Shown here: positions 6,680 to 14,657 of the stretch, one piece after another
Position numbering within the stretch: the first letter of the stretch is position 1
Layout of the letters: every line of letters starts with the position of its first letter
NCBI GenBank assembly: GCA_001817765.1
Contig: MHIZ01000029.1
Coordinates: 1 to 16,323, forward strand
Reading direction: 5' to 3'
From: Candidatus Colwellbacteria bacterium RIFCSPLOWO2_02_FULL_44_20b
GTDB taxonomy: Bacteria; Patescibacteriota; Minisyncoccia; UBA6257; Colwellbacteraceae
Length of the DNA stretch: 16,323 nt
The notes under the pieces: generated by a model
What the model was told of the DNA's origin: nothing
The model's database searches: none
Seen by the model: only the letters and a program-made list of their open reading frames with translations
Program-made: the position numbers and the translations under genes

Positions 6680-7768
6680 CTACTCTTCTTTCAGTTCTTT
6701 TCGTAAGTTCTCGAGAAGTTTTCTCGCTTCGGCATTCAACTTTCGCGGCGTTTTTATTTCAAGATCAACAACAAGATTTCCGTGAGGCGGCATTCCTTCT
6801 TTCCCAACAACAATCGGTTCTTTGAGATTGTGGCCAGGAGCGATCGCAATTTTTATCTTTCTGCCACTCAATGTCAGGATTTCGATTTCTTTACCAATTA
6901 GGATATCAACAATATTGGCTTCTATTCTTGTATATAAATCAGCGCCGCGGCGTTCAAATTTCGGATGCGGTTTTATTTTAATCCGTACGTACAAATCACC
7001 TGCTTCTGAACCGCGTTCTCCCACCTCGCCCATTCCTTTTATTTTTATAATCTGACCGTTTTCGATACCGGGGCGAACTTCAAGGGTCGCTGTCTTTTTT
7101 CCTTCCACGCGTCCGTGCCCTTTGCAGGTTTCGCAGGTTTTATTTGGAATTTGGCCCGTGCCGTGGCATTTATTACAGGCGACAACTTGGGAAAAACTTC
7201 CGAAGAACGTATTTCTCATTTCTTTAATTTCTCCCCGACCAGCACAGGTAGCACAGGTTGTAAAACCCGCTTTGGTATCGTACCCTATGCTATTACAGGT
7301 TTTGCACCGTTCGAACGTTTTAAACTCAACTGTATTTTGCTTTCCTTTATACGCCTCTTCAAGCGTTATTTCTTCGACAAGCTCAAGGTCCGAGCCGCGT
7401 TGGTATGCGCGGCGTTTTTGTTTGACGCCTAATCCTTCAAAAAACGCGTCAAAGATATTTCCGATATCCCCCATTTCTCCGAAATTGACGTCAAATCCCA
7501 TATTGCCCATATTGCTAAAATCAAACCCTTGCGCGCCGCCAAAGCCGGACTGAGCACCGCCCTCAAACACGTGTCCGAAGCGGTCGTACTGTTTTCTTTT
7601 TTCAGCGTTTGAAAGTATTTGATACGCCTCATTGACTTCCTTGAACTTGCTTTCATCGCCACCGCTTTTATCGGGGTGGTATTTATGAGCAAGTTTTCGG
7701 TAGGCTTTTTTTATGTCTTCTGTTGAAGCGCCACGTTCAACTCCAAGAATTTTGTAGTAATCCTTCAT
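6680..7768 (-). CDS. dnaJ: Chaperone protein DnaJ (Hsp40)
   Basis: DnaJ (362 aa) delivers unfolded clients to DnaK and stimulates its ATPase. The J domain (1-66) has the essential HPD at 31-33. A Gly/Phe-rich linker (about 67-125, with several NMGN/GF elements) precedes the substrate domains. The zinc region has four CxxC pairs at 155-158, 172-175, 198-201 and 212-215. The last three read CxxCxGxG or close to it; the first is CKTCNSIG, lacking the usual Gly after the second Cys. The rest (about 220-362) is the C-terminal peptide-binding part. Start ATG 7768 is preceded by the TCTAC-rich repeat leader shared with dnaK and has no SD. It is the last gene of grpE-dnaK-membrane protein-dnaJ and is followed by a terminator. 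Confidence 0.97.
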   Translation of the reverse strand: MKDYYKILGVERGASTEDIKKAYRKLAHKYHPDKSGGDESKFKEVNEAYQILSNAEKRKQYDRFGHVFEGGAQSGFGGAQGFDFSNMGNMGFDVNFGEMGDIGNIFDAFFEGLGVKQKRRAYQRGSDLELVEEITLEEAYKGKQNTVEFKTFERCKTCNSIGYDTKAGFTTCATCAGRGEIKEMRNTFFGSFSQVVACNKCHGTGQIPNKTCETCKGHGRVEGKKTATLEVRPGIENGQIIKIKGMGEVGERGSEAGDLYVRIKIKPHPKFERRGADLYTRIEANIVDILIGKEIEILTLSGRKIKIAIAPGHNLKEPIVVGKEGMPPHGNLVVDLEIKTPRKLNAEARKLLENLRKELKEE

Positions 7769-7773
7769 CTTAC

Positions 7774-7809
7774 AAGTATGTAGTGTGTAGAAAGTAGAAT
7801 GTAGTAGAA
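7774..7809. repeat. 7-base-period repeat before dnaJ (copy 1)
   Basis: The core TGTAGAA AGTAGAA TGTAGTA GAA at 7786-7809 is identical over 24 bases to copy 2 at 10705-10728 before dnaK. It is extended on the left by AAGTATGTAGTG. On the mRNA strand this is a pyrimidine-rich UCUAC-type tract ending close to the dnaJ AUG, where an SD would be expected. Confidence 0.8.
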
Positions 7810-7843
7810 AAGGGAGCGGAGCACTAATCGATTTTTTTCTTAC

Positions 7844-8845
7844 TTAATTCAGGACGATAATTTCTCGGCTTCGAGATTCTAAACGAATAAGCGCGAAACC
7901 GGAAAATAAGAGGACTTGGTATACCACGTACCCTATTGGCGCGACAATCCAACGTACCGCGAATGATATGCTTTTTATGACAAGAAACACAACAATAATT
8001 AAAATAAACTCAACCATTAATTTGCCGTCCGCGGGAAGAGCATTGTAGTTATTTTTCGCCTCCTTATAGAGATCATTCGTAATCGCGTCTTTTTCCTCGG
8101 TAATGCTTTTTACAAGATCACTGACCTGGTTTTTGACTTCTGACTTTGCCGATTCAACCGCCTCTGTTTTTACTGCTTCTGGAATTTCCGCACCTCCCGC
8201 GATACTTTTCAGAAGTTCGCCGTTGATATTTTTCTCGATAAATCCACCAACGCCGTTACTTAATGCGCCCATAAAACTTTCTATATATTTCTCAAGCATT
8301 GGCATTGTTGAGTCTACAAGGTAGCTGAAGGTTCTTTTACTCAGGTTTTCGCTTCGTAAGAATGCCGCCGAGTAGGACACGGCTATGATGAGCGCGAGCG
8401 CAGTTAGTGATCCTCCAATCACTATTTTCGATACTCTAAAGTAGTCGATCCTCAATTCATTTTGGAGCTCGTTTCTTCCCATATGATGAGCGAAAAAAAT
8501 CCATAGCGTCGCGACAACAAATCCTGTTAGGACAAGGATTGAACTGTAACCCGCGAGCGGCAGGAACATCACGATTATTTCAAGCGTGACGGCGAGGGTA
8601 ATCTTTCCAAAACTTTTTATGAAAAGTGCTTGGAGAACAAAAAATATGAGAAGCATCGCCATTGCGACTCCCGTAAGAACAAGGCTTTTTACTTCGGCCG
8701 CGAGGAGAAAGTCACCTAAGAAATATCCCGCAAAAAACGCAAAGAGCGTTGCGACGCTTACTAGGGCAACTATCTTTATAGGCGAGTAATCGACGTCAGC
8801 TGAAATGTCGGAGGTTACTTTTGTGATAAGGGATGGTTCAGGCAT
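7844..8845 (-). CDS. Unknown polytopic membrane protein inside the chaperone operon
   Basis: I do not recognise this 333-residue protein. It shows about seven hydrophobic helices: roughly 24-48, 54-76, 80-100, 101-120, 140-162, 282-303 and 307-325. Between helix 5 and helix 6 lies a soluble segment (about 165-280) rich in Glu, Lys, Ser and Ala with helical, coiled-coil-like character (for example VESAKSEVKNQVSDLVKSI), preceded by a Gly-rich patch (GALSNGVGGFIEKN). No catalytic motif is evident. Its ATG overlaps the dnaK stop by 8 bases (ATGCCTGA), so it is translationally coupled to dnaK and probably induced with it; dnaJ follows 75 bases later. A role in membrane or envelope stress, or as a membrane partner of the chaperones, is a guess from position only. 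Confidence 0.85.
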   Translation of the reverse strand: MPEPSLITKVTSDISADVDYSPIKIVALVSVATLFAFFAGYFLGDFLLAAEVKSLVLTGVAMAMLLIFFVLQALFIKSFGKITLAVTLEIIVMFLPLAGYSSILVLTGFVVATLWIFFAHHMGRNELQNELRIDYFRVSKIVIGGSLTALALIIAVSYSAAFLRSENLSKRTFSYLVDSTMPMLEKYIESFMGALSNGVGGFIEKNINGELLKSIAGGAEIPEAVKTEAVESAKSEVKNQVSDLVKSITEEKDAITNDLYKEAKNNYNALPADGKLMVEFILIIVVFLVIKSISFAVRWIVAPIGYVVYQVLLFSGFALIRLESRSREIIVLN

Positions 8846-10700
8846 TCGTTTCGTTTCCCTTATCGTACATCGCTTTGCCTATTTTTTGAAGTTCTGTTGA
8901 AAGTTCCGTAAGAGATTTCTGCAAATTTTCTTTGTCCGTTTCCGCGGCGGCTTTTTTCACTTCTTCTATTTTCGCTTTGATGCCATCTTTTATTTCTTGC
9001 GATACTTTCTCCCCTGCTTCGTTTACCGATTTTTCAGCGAGATAGATCGTATTTTCCGCCTGGTTTTTTAATTCCACGAATTCTTTGCGTTTTTTATCTT
9101 CTTCGGCGTGCGAGGCGGCTTCGGTTTTCATTCGTTCGATATCTTCTTTTGAAAGATTTGTTGAGGCTTCAATACGAACTGATTGAGTTTTTCCGCTTGC
9201 CTTATCTTTTGCCGAGACGTTTAAGATACCATTCGCGTCGATATCAAAGGTAACTTCGACTTGCGGCATGCCTCGCGGCGAGGGCGGAATGCCATCGAGG
9301 ATAAAGCGAGCAAGTGTTCTGTTATGTTCAGCCATTTCCGCCTCCCCTTGGAGGACGTTGATTTCAACCGATGTTTGGTTATCAGCGGCTGTTGAAAATA
9401 CCTGGGATTTTGAAGTCGGAACCGTCGTATTTTTATCGATGAGTTTCGTAAATACGCCTCCGAGCGTTTCAATACCGAATGGTAGTGGCGTCACATCGAG
9501 AAGTAAAACATCTTTTATTTCACCTTCGGTTTTACGACCTTCCTTTTTTGCCGCTAAGATTTCACCTTGAATCGCGGCGCCGAGTGCCACAACTTCGTCC
9601 GGGTTAATGTTGCGGTGTGGTTCTTTACCGAAAAGGTTCTTTACGGCTTCCTGTATCTTCGGCATACGCGTTTGACCGCCAACAAGAATAACTTCATCAA
9701 TATCCGAAAGTTTGAACCCCGCTTCCTCAACGGTTTTTCTTGTAAGTTTGATCGAGCGATCGAGAAAATCATGAACAAGCTCTTCGAGCTTTGCTCGCGT
9801 GAGTTTCATCACAAAATGCTTCGGACCAGCTTCGGTTGATGTGACGTAGGGAAGATTTATCTCGGTTTCAACTGAGGTTGAAAGTTCGTGTTTCGCCCGT
9901 TCCGCGGCTTCTTTGAGACGTTGAATCGCGAGCGGATCTTTTGAAATATCAATTCCTTCCTGTTTTTTATATTCGGCTACGAGGTATTCGTTAACGCGGC
10001 TATCAAAGTCGTCTCCGCCCAGGTGCGTGTCCCCGCCTGTTGTTTTTACTTCTATTGTCTGCTCTTTTGTTTCGCTATCATGGCTAATTTCTAGTACCGA
10101 AACATCGAATGTTCCGCCGCCAAAATCGTAAACTACGATTTTTTGATCCTTCGTTTTACCCAGACCGTAGGCGAATGCCGCGGCGGTCGGTTCATTGATA
10201 ATTCGATCCACTTTGAGTCCTGCGATCTCTCCGGCATTTTTTGTCGCCTGCCGTTCGGCATCGCCGAAGTAGGCGGGAACGGTAATTACCGCTTCTTCGA
10301 TTTTTTCACCGAGACGCGTCTCCGCGTCCGTTTTTAACTTACTTAAAACCATCGCAGATATTTCTTCCGGTTTGTACCATTTGTCTCCCATTTTGATTTC
10401 GGTACCGCCGTCGGAGGCTTCCTTAATCTCATAAGGCAAGAGTTTTTTGTCACTTTGCACTTCTTTATCGGAAAACTTTCTTCCAATAAGACGCTTCATT
10501 GAATAAATCGTGTTCTTCGGATTCGTCACTGACTGCCGTTTCGCGAGAAGCCCTACGAGACGTTCGTTTGATTTCGAAAGCGCGACAACCGAGGGAGTCG
10601 TGCGATTCCCCTCCTGGTTTTCAATAATGCGGGGCTCGCCGCCTTCAACGACAGCAACCGCCGAGTTTGTTGTTCCTAAATCAATGCCGATAATTTTCAT
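8838..10700 (-). CDS. dnaK: Chaperone protein DnaK (Hsp70)
   Basis: DnaK (620 aa) is the ATP-dependent Hsp70 of the cytoplasm, working with DnaJ and the exchange factor GrpE. The nucleotide-binding domain has IGIDLGTTNSAVAV near the start (phosphate 1), a connect motif with NEPTAAAFAYGLG, VYDFGGGTFDVSVLEIS (phosphate 2) and VILVGGQTRMPKIQ (adenosine site). The interdomain linker DVLLLDVTPLPFGIET leads into the substrate-binding domain, and a charged helical lid closes the protein. Length is near the usual 610-640; the C-terminus (GNETNA) lacks a eukaryote-type EEVD. Start ATG 10700 is placed by homology and is immediately preceded by the TCTAC repeat leader, with no SD. The TGA stop is embedded in the start of the next gene. 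Confidence 0.98.
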   Translation of the reverse strand: MKIIGIDLGTTNSAVAVVEGGEPRIIENQEGNRTTPSVVALSKSNERLVGLLAKRQSVTNPKNTIYSMKRLIGRKFSDKEVQSDKKLLPYEIKEASDGGTEIKMGDKWYKPEEISAMVLSKLKTDAETRLGEKIEEAVITVPAYFGDAERQATKNAGEIAGLKVDRIINEPTAAAFAYGLGKTKDQKIVVYDFGGGTFDVSVLEISHDSETKEQTIEVKTTGGDTHLGGDDFDSRVNEYLVAEYKKQEGIDISKDPLAIQRLKEAAERAKHELSTSVETEINLPYVTSTEAGPKHFVMKLTRAKLEELVHDFLDRSIKLTRKTVEEAGFKLSDIDEVILVGGQTRMPKIQEAVKNLFGKEPHRNINPDEVVALGAAIQGEILAAKKEGRKTEGEIKDVLLLDVTPLPFGIETLGGVFTKLIDKNTTVPTSKSQVFSTAADNQTSVEINVLQGEAEMAEHNRTLARFILDGIPPSPRGMPQVEVTFDIDANGILNVSAKDKASGKTQSVRIEASTNLSKEDIERMKTEAASHAEEDKKRKEFVELKNQAENTIYLAEKSVNEAGEKVSQEIKDGIKAKIEEVKKAAAETDKENLQKSLTELSTELQKIGKAMYDKGNETNA

Positions 10701-10730
10701 AGTATGTAGAAAGTAGAATGTAGTAGAAGA
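10701..10730. repeat. 7-base-period repeat before dnaK (copy 2)
   Basis: AGTA followed by TGTAGAA AGTAGAA TGTAGTA GAA lies directly against the dnaK ATG (10698-10700). Its 24-base core at 10705-10728 is identical to the copy before dnaJ. It fills most of the 51-base grpE-dnaK gap. Confidence 0.8.
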
Positions 10731-10751
10731 GTGACCTTTTGTTTTAATTAA

Positions 10752-11234
10752 TTATTTTGCTACTTTGACGCGCGCCGGACGGATAACTCTTCCGTTTAAC
10801 ATATATCCAGCGCTTAATTCTTCAGTTATTTTTCCCGGTGCTTCGTCTTCTTCGCTTTCCGCGACTGCTTCGTGGAGCGTTGGATTAAATTCATCTCCTT
10901 TTTTTATCGGAATCCGCTCAAGCCCCCGCCGCTTCAAAATATCCATCAGTTGCGTCTTAATCATACGCACGCCTTCGTTTGATTCTGCCGTACCCGATCG
11001 CATTGCAAGATCGAAGCTATCGAGAATAAGTGTTAGATCGAGCATTACATCCTCCGTACCGAATCGTGCTATTTCTTCAAACCGTTTCAGTTCATCCTTT
11101 CTATAGTTTATAAGATCGGCCTTTGCACGCTTCCAGCCATCTAGGTATTCCTGCTTCTCTTTTTCAAGGCGAACAATTATTTCTTCGGGCGAGCTTTCTT
11201 TTGTTTCTTCCGAGTTGTTCTTTTCTTCGTTCAT
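10752..11234 (-). CDS. grpE: Nucleotide exchange factor GrpE
   Basis: GrpE (160 aa) releases ADP from DnaK and acts as a dimer. The N-terminal 20 residues are a disordered Glu/Ser/Asn stretch. Residues 20-75 form the long dimerisation helix, including KAKADLINYRKDELKR-like spacing typical of the family (here RAKADLINYRKDELKRFEE). Residues 105-160 form the beta domain that contacts DnaK, with the signature region GDEFNPTLHEAVAE and the terminal block GYMLNGRVIRPARVKVAK. It is slightly shorter than E. coli GrpE (197 aa), with the difference in the N-terminal tail. It is the first gene of the chaperone operon, with a strong promoter 13 bases upstream and no SD. Confidence 0.97.
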   Translation of the reverse strand: MNEEKNNSEETKESSPEEIIVRLEKEKQEYLDGWKRAKADLINYRKDELKRFEEIARFGTEDVMLDLTLILDSFDLAMRSGTAESNEGVRMIKTQLMDILKRRGLERIPIKKGDEFNPTLHEAVAESEEDEAPGKITEELSAGYMLNGRVIRPARVKVAK

Positions 11235-11246
11235 AAATTCTTACCT

Positions 11247-11274
11247 ATTGTATGAAAAATTGCGTCTTTGTCAA
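11247..11274 (-). promoter_or_regulatory. Sigma70-type promoter of grpE-dnaK operon
   Basis: The minus strand has a consensus -35 TTGACA (11274-11269), a 16-base spacer and -10 TACAAT (11252-11247). Only 12 bases separate the -10 box from ATG 11234, implying a leader of about 5 bases. A 5 bp inverted repeat (TGCGT at 11278-11274 and ACGCA at 11265-11261, read on the minus strand) brackets the -35 region and could be an operator. No CIRCE (TTAGCACTC-N9-GAGTGCTAA) element is present. Confidence 0.78.
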
Positions 11275-11278
11275 CGCA

Positions 11279-11306
11279 TTTACAGTCGTCGTATTGAGTA
11301 TATAGT
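11279..11306 (+). promoter_or_regulatory. Candidate promoter of cysS-dnaB-recR
   Basis: TTTACA (11279-11284), a 16-base spacer and TATAGT (11301-11306) give a plausible plus-strand promoter, with about 30 bases from the predicted start to the cysS ATG. The -10 lies inside the AGTATAG heptamer repeat, so other registers are possible. Confidence 0.45.
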
Positions 11307-11317
11307 ATAGAGTATAG
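11297..11317. repeat. Three tandem 7-base units in the grpE/cysS divergent region
   Basis: AGTATAT AGTATAG AGTATAG are three consecutive heptamers, followed by AG. The unit differs in sequence from the TGTAGAA-type heptamers before dnaK and dnaJ but has the same period and a similar shape (xGTAxAx). Confidence 0.7.
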
Positions 11318-11342
11318 AGCTTATTTTGAATTTCTAAACCTT

Positions 11343-12731
11343 ATGTTTCTCTATAATACACTCACTAATCGTAAAGAAGAACTTCAGAAATCGAGAAAAC
11401 CGATTAAACTTTTCGTCTGCGGTCCGACTGTTTACGACTATTCGCATATCGGACACGGGCGAACCTATATTGCTTTTGATACATTTGTGCGTTACGCGCG
11501 AAGCCAGGGCTATAAAATATCTTATCTTCAAAATATCACTGACGTTGATGATAAAATCATCAAGCGGGCCGCAGAAAAAGGAGTATCGGCACTTTCTCTT
11601 GCCCGAACTTTTACACGGGCCCACTTCGATGACATGAAAAAACTTGGTGTGATTTCGGTTACGAAGTACGCGCCGGCAACAAAATTTATTCCGCAGATCG
11701 TGAAGCAGGTTGAGACTCTTGTCGCGCGAGGCTACGCGTACAAAATTTCTGACGGGTACTACTTCGATATTTCGAAGTTTAAGGAATATGGCAAACTTTC
11801 GAAGCGAACTGTGCTTCAAGCAGAAGACGCGATTTCCCGCGTTGATGAGAATGCGGAAAAACGAAATAAGGGAGATTTTTGCTTATGGAAATTTTACAAA
11901 CCCGGTGAACCCTCTTGGAACACCCGCCTTGGGAAGGGACGACCGGGATGGCATATTGAAGACACCGCTATTTCTGAACATTTTTACGGACCGCAATATG
12001 ATATTCACGGAGGCGGTATTGATTTGAAGTTTCCTCATCACGAAGCAGAGATTGCTCAACAGGAGGCGGCTTCGGGTAAGAAACCGTTTGTCCGTATTTG
12101 GATGCATACGGGTTTCCTTCTTATCAATAACGAGAAGATGTCGAAGAGTTTGGGTAATTTTCTGACTATCCGAGATTTCCTTAAGAAGCATTCAGCGCTC
12201 ATCCTTCGCTACCTTGTTCTTCTTCATCATTACCGCTCGCCTTTCAACTATACCGAGACGACTATAGAACAAGCCGAGAATGGTCTTCAGAACTTGCGAC
12301 TTACTTTGGAACGACTTCGTTTTATTGAACACTCCAGTAAAGCGAAAAAATCTTTTGAGATTAAAGAGTTCATTACGGCGGCTGATCGCGATTTTTATCG
12401 GGCTATGGACGATGATTTTAATACCCCCGAGGCGGTTGCCGCTCTTTTCAAGCTTATTACTCCCCTTCAGAACAAACTTTGGCTTCTTTCAGGAGCTCAG
12501 GCGAAGGAGCTTTCTCGCTTTCTTCTCAAAAAACTTGAGCTTTTAGGGATTGCTTTCATCACGTCTCCAGCCCCTCTCAAAGCGCGAACGCTCCTTAAAC
12601 AACGAGAGAAATTGCGCGGTAATCAACAGTTTATTCAGGCTGACGGCTTGCGGAAGAAACTCAGCGCGCTAGGATTTACGGTAGAGGACACACCTCTCGG
12701 ACCATTCCTATGGCGCACCAACCAAATTTAA
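11343..12731 (+). CDS. cysS: Cysteinyl-tRNA synthetase
   Basis: CysRS (462 aa, normal length) attaches cysteine to tRNA-Cys. It is a class I enzyme: the ATP motif HIGH is at 35-38 and KMSKS at 265-269, both followed by the expected sequence. The substrate-thiol zinc site normally uses Cys, Cys, His, Glu (E. coli C28, C209, H234, E238). Here the aligned residues are C26, D207, H232 and E236, so the second Cys is Asp. The C-terminal anticodon-binding helical part runs from about 320 to the end. ATG 11343 fits the family start (MFLYNTLT); there is no SD. It heads a tight operon: the last 22 bases overlap dnaB. Confidence 0.96.
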   Translation: MFLYNTLTNRKEELQKSRKPIKLFVCGPTVYDYSHIGHGRTYIAFDTFVRYARSQGYKISYLQNITDVDDKIIKRAAEKGVSALSLARTFTRAHFDDMKKLGVISVTKYAPATKFIPQIVKQVETLVARGYAYKISDGYYFDISKFKEYGKLSKRTVLQAEDAISRVDENAEKRNKGDFCLWKFYKPGEPSWNTRLGKGRPGWHIEDTAISEHFYGPQYDIHGGGIDLKFPHHEAEIAQQEAASGKKPFVRIWMHTGFLLINNEKMSKSLGNFLTIRDFLKKHSALILRYLVLLHHYRSPFNYTETTIEQAENGLQNLRLTLERLRFIEHSSKAKKSFEIKEFITAADRDFYRAMDDDFNTPEAVAALFKLITPLQNKLWLLSGAQAKELSRFLLKKLELLGIAFITSPAPLKARTLLKQREKLRGNQQFIQADGLRKKLSALGFTVEDTPLGPFLWRTNQI

Positions 12732-14077
12732 AACTTCCTCCTCAGGACCTTGAGGCTGAACAATCGGTACTTGGAGCTCTTATGATCGACAAGGACGCGA
12801 TTTTCAATATCGCGGATGTTTTGTCGCCGAATGATTTTTATAAGAAAACACACGCGGAAATCTACGAGGCAATTCTTTGGTTATGGGAACGGCACCAGCC
12901 GATTGATATTTTGAGCGTTACAACACGCCTTAAGGACGCGGGACAATTACAGGATACGGGCGGGTCGAGCTATCTTACCGAAATTATTAATATGGTGCCG
13001 ACTTCTTCGCACATCACGCATTACGCGAAGATTGTCCGCGACAAACACGTCTTACGGCAACTTATCAACGCCTCGGCGGAAATCACGGAAACTGCTTTTG
13101 ACACCTCGTCTGATCTTGATGAGGTTCTTGATTCAATCGAACAGCGGATTTTTGGCATTTCCCAATCTTCGATTACAAAAAACTTTGTCAGTATCCGGGA
13201 AGATCTTCAAACCGCGATTGAACGGATCGAAAAACTTCATGAGGGCGAAGGAGAAAAACTTCGTGGCGTCCCGACAGGATTTACGAAGCTTGATAATCTC
13301 CTTTCAGGACTTCAGAAATCTGATCTTATTATTGTCGGCGCGCGGCCGTCATACGGAAAAACTTCTTTCGCGCTTGATATCGCCCGCCACGCCGCGATTC
13401 ATACTGATCAACCGGTTGGCATTTTCTCACTTGAAATGTCACGGGAACAGGTTATTGATCGTATTATCAGCGCCGAGGCAGGCGTTGATCTTTGGAAGCT
13501 TCGTACCGGACGGCTTCGCGATGAAATTGATTTTCAAATGATTCAGGCTTCGGTTGATAAACTTTCTCGGGCGCCGCTTTTCATTGACGACACACCATCG
13601 CCGAATATTATTCAGATGCGTTCGATGGCGCGACGGCTCCAAGCAGAACAAAAGGGCCTCGCGCTTATTGTCGTTGACTATCTTCAGCTTATCCAACCGC
13701 GGACAAATTCTGATAATACTGTCCAACAGGTTACCGAAATTTCACGCGGACTTAAGGGCCTCGCGCGCGAACTTTCCGTTCCGATCATCGCGATTTCCCA
13801 GCTCTCCCGCGCGGTTGACCAACGTGAAATAAAAATTCCGAAACTTTCTGATCTTCGCGAATCAGGCTCTATTGAGCAGGACGCGGATGTTGTGCTTTTC
13901 ATTCATCCTAAAGATCGCGATCGGACGAACGTACCGCCGGAAGAACAGGGCTTGGTCGAAATTATTATCGCGAAGCACCGCAATGGGCCTCTTGGTACTG
14001 TCACACTTCGGTTTGAGAAAGAGAAAACAAGTTTTCAGAATATTGATACGCATTATGACGATCCCGGAACCCATTAA
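12710..14077 (+). CDS. dnaB: Replicative DNA helicase DnaB
   Basis: DnaB (455 aa, typical) is the hexameric 5'-3' helicase at the replication fork. The N-terminal domain starts PPQDLEAEQSVLGALMID, the classical DnaB opening, and runs to about residue 100. A linker helix leads to the RecA-fold domain, with Walker A GARPSYGKTS at 210-219, LEMSREQV soon after (the Met-Ser motif before helix H1a) and Walker B around VVDYLQLI (322-329). The later SQLSRAVD...PKLSDLRESGSIEQDADVV block carries the conserved Gln and arginine-finger region. No intein interrupts the usual insertion site in the Walker A loop. ATG 12710 overlaps the cysS end by 22 bases and the stop overlaps recR by 23 bases. Confidence 0.97.
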   Translation: MAHQPNLKLPPQDLEAEQSVLGALMIDKDAIFNIADVLSPNDFYKKTHAEIYEAILWLWERHQPIDILSVTTRLKDAGQLQDTGGSSYLTEIINMVPTSSHITHYAKIVRDKHVLRQLINASAEITETAFDTSSDLDEVLDSIEQRIFGISQSSITKNFVSIREDLQTAIERIEKLHEGEGEKLRGVPTGFTKLDNLLSGLQKSDLIIVGARPSYGKTSFALDIARHAAIHTDQPVGIFSLEMSREQVIDRIISAEAGVDLWKLRTGRLRDEIDFQMIQASVDKLSRAPLFIDDTPSPNIIQMRSMARRLQAEQKGLALIVVDYLQLIQPRTNSDNTVQQVTEISRGLKGLARELSVPIIAISQLSRAVDQREIKIPKLSDLRESGSIEQDADVVLFIHPKDRDRTNVPPEEQGLVEIIIAKHRNGPLGTVTLRFEKEKTSFQNIDTHYDDPGTH

Positions 14078-14657
14078 GAAATTCGTCGATATCTTTTCCG
14101 AACTTCCGGGCGTTGGACCTCGGCAGGCAATTCGGCTCGCGTTTCATTTTATTACTTCCGGAGCAAATACTATCGAAGAGGCTCGAAGCGCGCTCGGGAT
14201 TCTTGGAACACTCAAGCCCTGTAAAAATTGTTTTTTTATTACCAATAACAAAACGGGGCTTTGTGATATTTGCAGTGATGAGCGGCGAGACAAACGGACT
14301 ATCGCGATTGTTGAAAAAGAAACTGACCTTCTTTCCCTTGAACACACCAAGCGGTTTCGCGGACGGTATCTTGTTCTTGGAGATCTTAAGAAAAATGGTT
14401 TGCTTGATCCAAGCCAAAAGCTTCGGCTTAAGAGCCTTCGGGATTGGATTAAAAAGGAGCTCGGGGGTACCGCGGATGAAATCGTCATCGCTGTAAACCC
14501 TACAACCTATGGTGATTTGAATGCCTCTGTTATCCGCGGCGAACTTCAAGATTTTGCGAAAAAGATAAGCTCTTTAGGACGCGGAATTCCGACAGGTGGT
14601 GAAATTGAATTTGCTGATGAGGAGACGCTTGGTGAAGCCTTGACGCGCCGGAACTAG
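14055..14657 (+). CDS. recR: Recombination protein RecR
   Basis: RecR (200 aa, family length) forms a ring-like clamp and, with RecO and RecF, loads RecA at gaps. The helix-hairpin-helix ELPGVGPRQAIRLAFH is at 16-31. The zinc finger is C56-x2-C59-x10-C70-x2-C73. The Toprim domain starts near 80 (TIAIVEKETDLLSLE), with YLVLGDL in place of the usual YHVLGG. The terminal signature GRGIPTGGEIEFADEETLGEAL is well kept. The start is ATG 14055 because RecR begins at this point in the family; open frame further upstream to 13872 is only the shifted frame of dnaB. The 23-base overlap with dnaB suggests coupled translation. It is the last gene of the cysS-dnaB-recR unit. Confidence 0.95.
   Translation: MTIPEPIKKFVDIFSELPGVGPRQAIRLAFHFITSGANTIEEARSALGILGTLKPCKNCFFITNNKTGLCDICSDERRDKRTIAIVEKETDLLSLEHTKRFRGRYLVLGDLKKNGLLDPSQKLRLKSLRDWIKKELGGTADEIVIAVNPTTYGDLNASVIRGELQDFAKKISSLGRGIPTGGEIEFADEETLGEALTRRN

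Noticed and set aside
7820..7840. CIRCE-like half site TTAGTGCTC upstream of dnaJ
   Set aside because: Only one imperfect half is present and the GAGTGCTAA partner is missing; none is found before grpE or dnaK.
8838..8850. Alternative genetic code with TGA as Gly or Trp
   Set aside because: dnaK ends with TGA at the expected family length, and no conserved gene contains an internal TGA.
13872..14054. Longer RecR N-terminus (61 extra residues)
   Set aside because: This stretch lies inside the dnaB coding region in a shifted frame; RecR family length and its N-terminal helix-hairpin-helix fix the start at 14055.
14001..14549. 182-residue minus-strand ORF over recR
   Set aside because: It is antisense to the well-identified recR gene and has no supporting signals.
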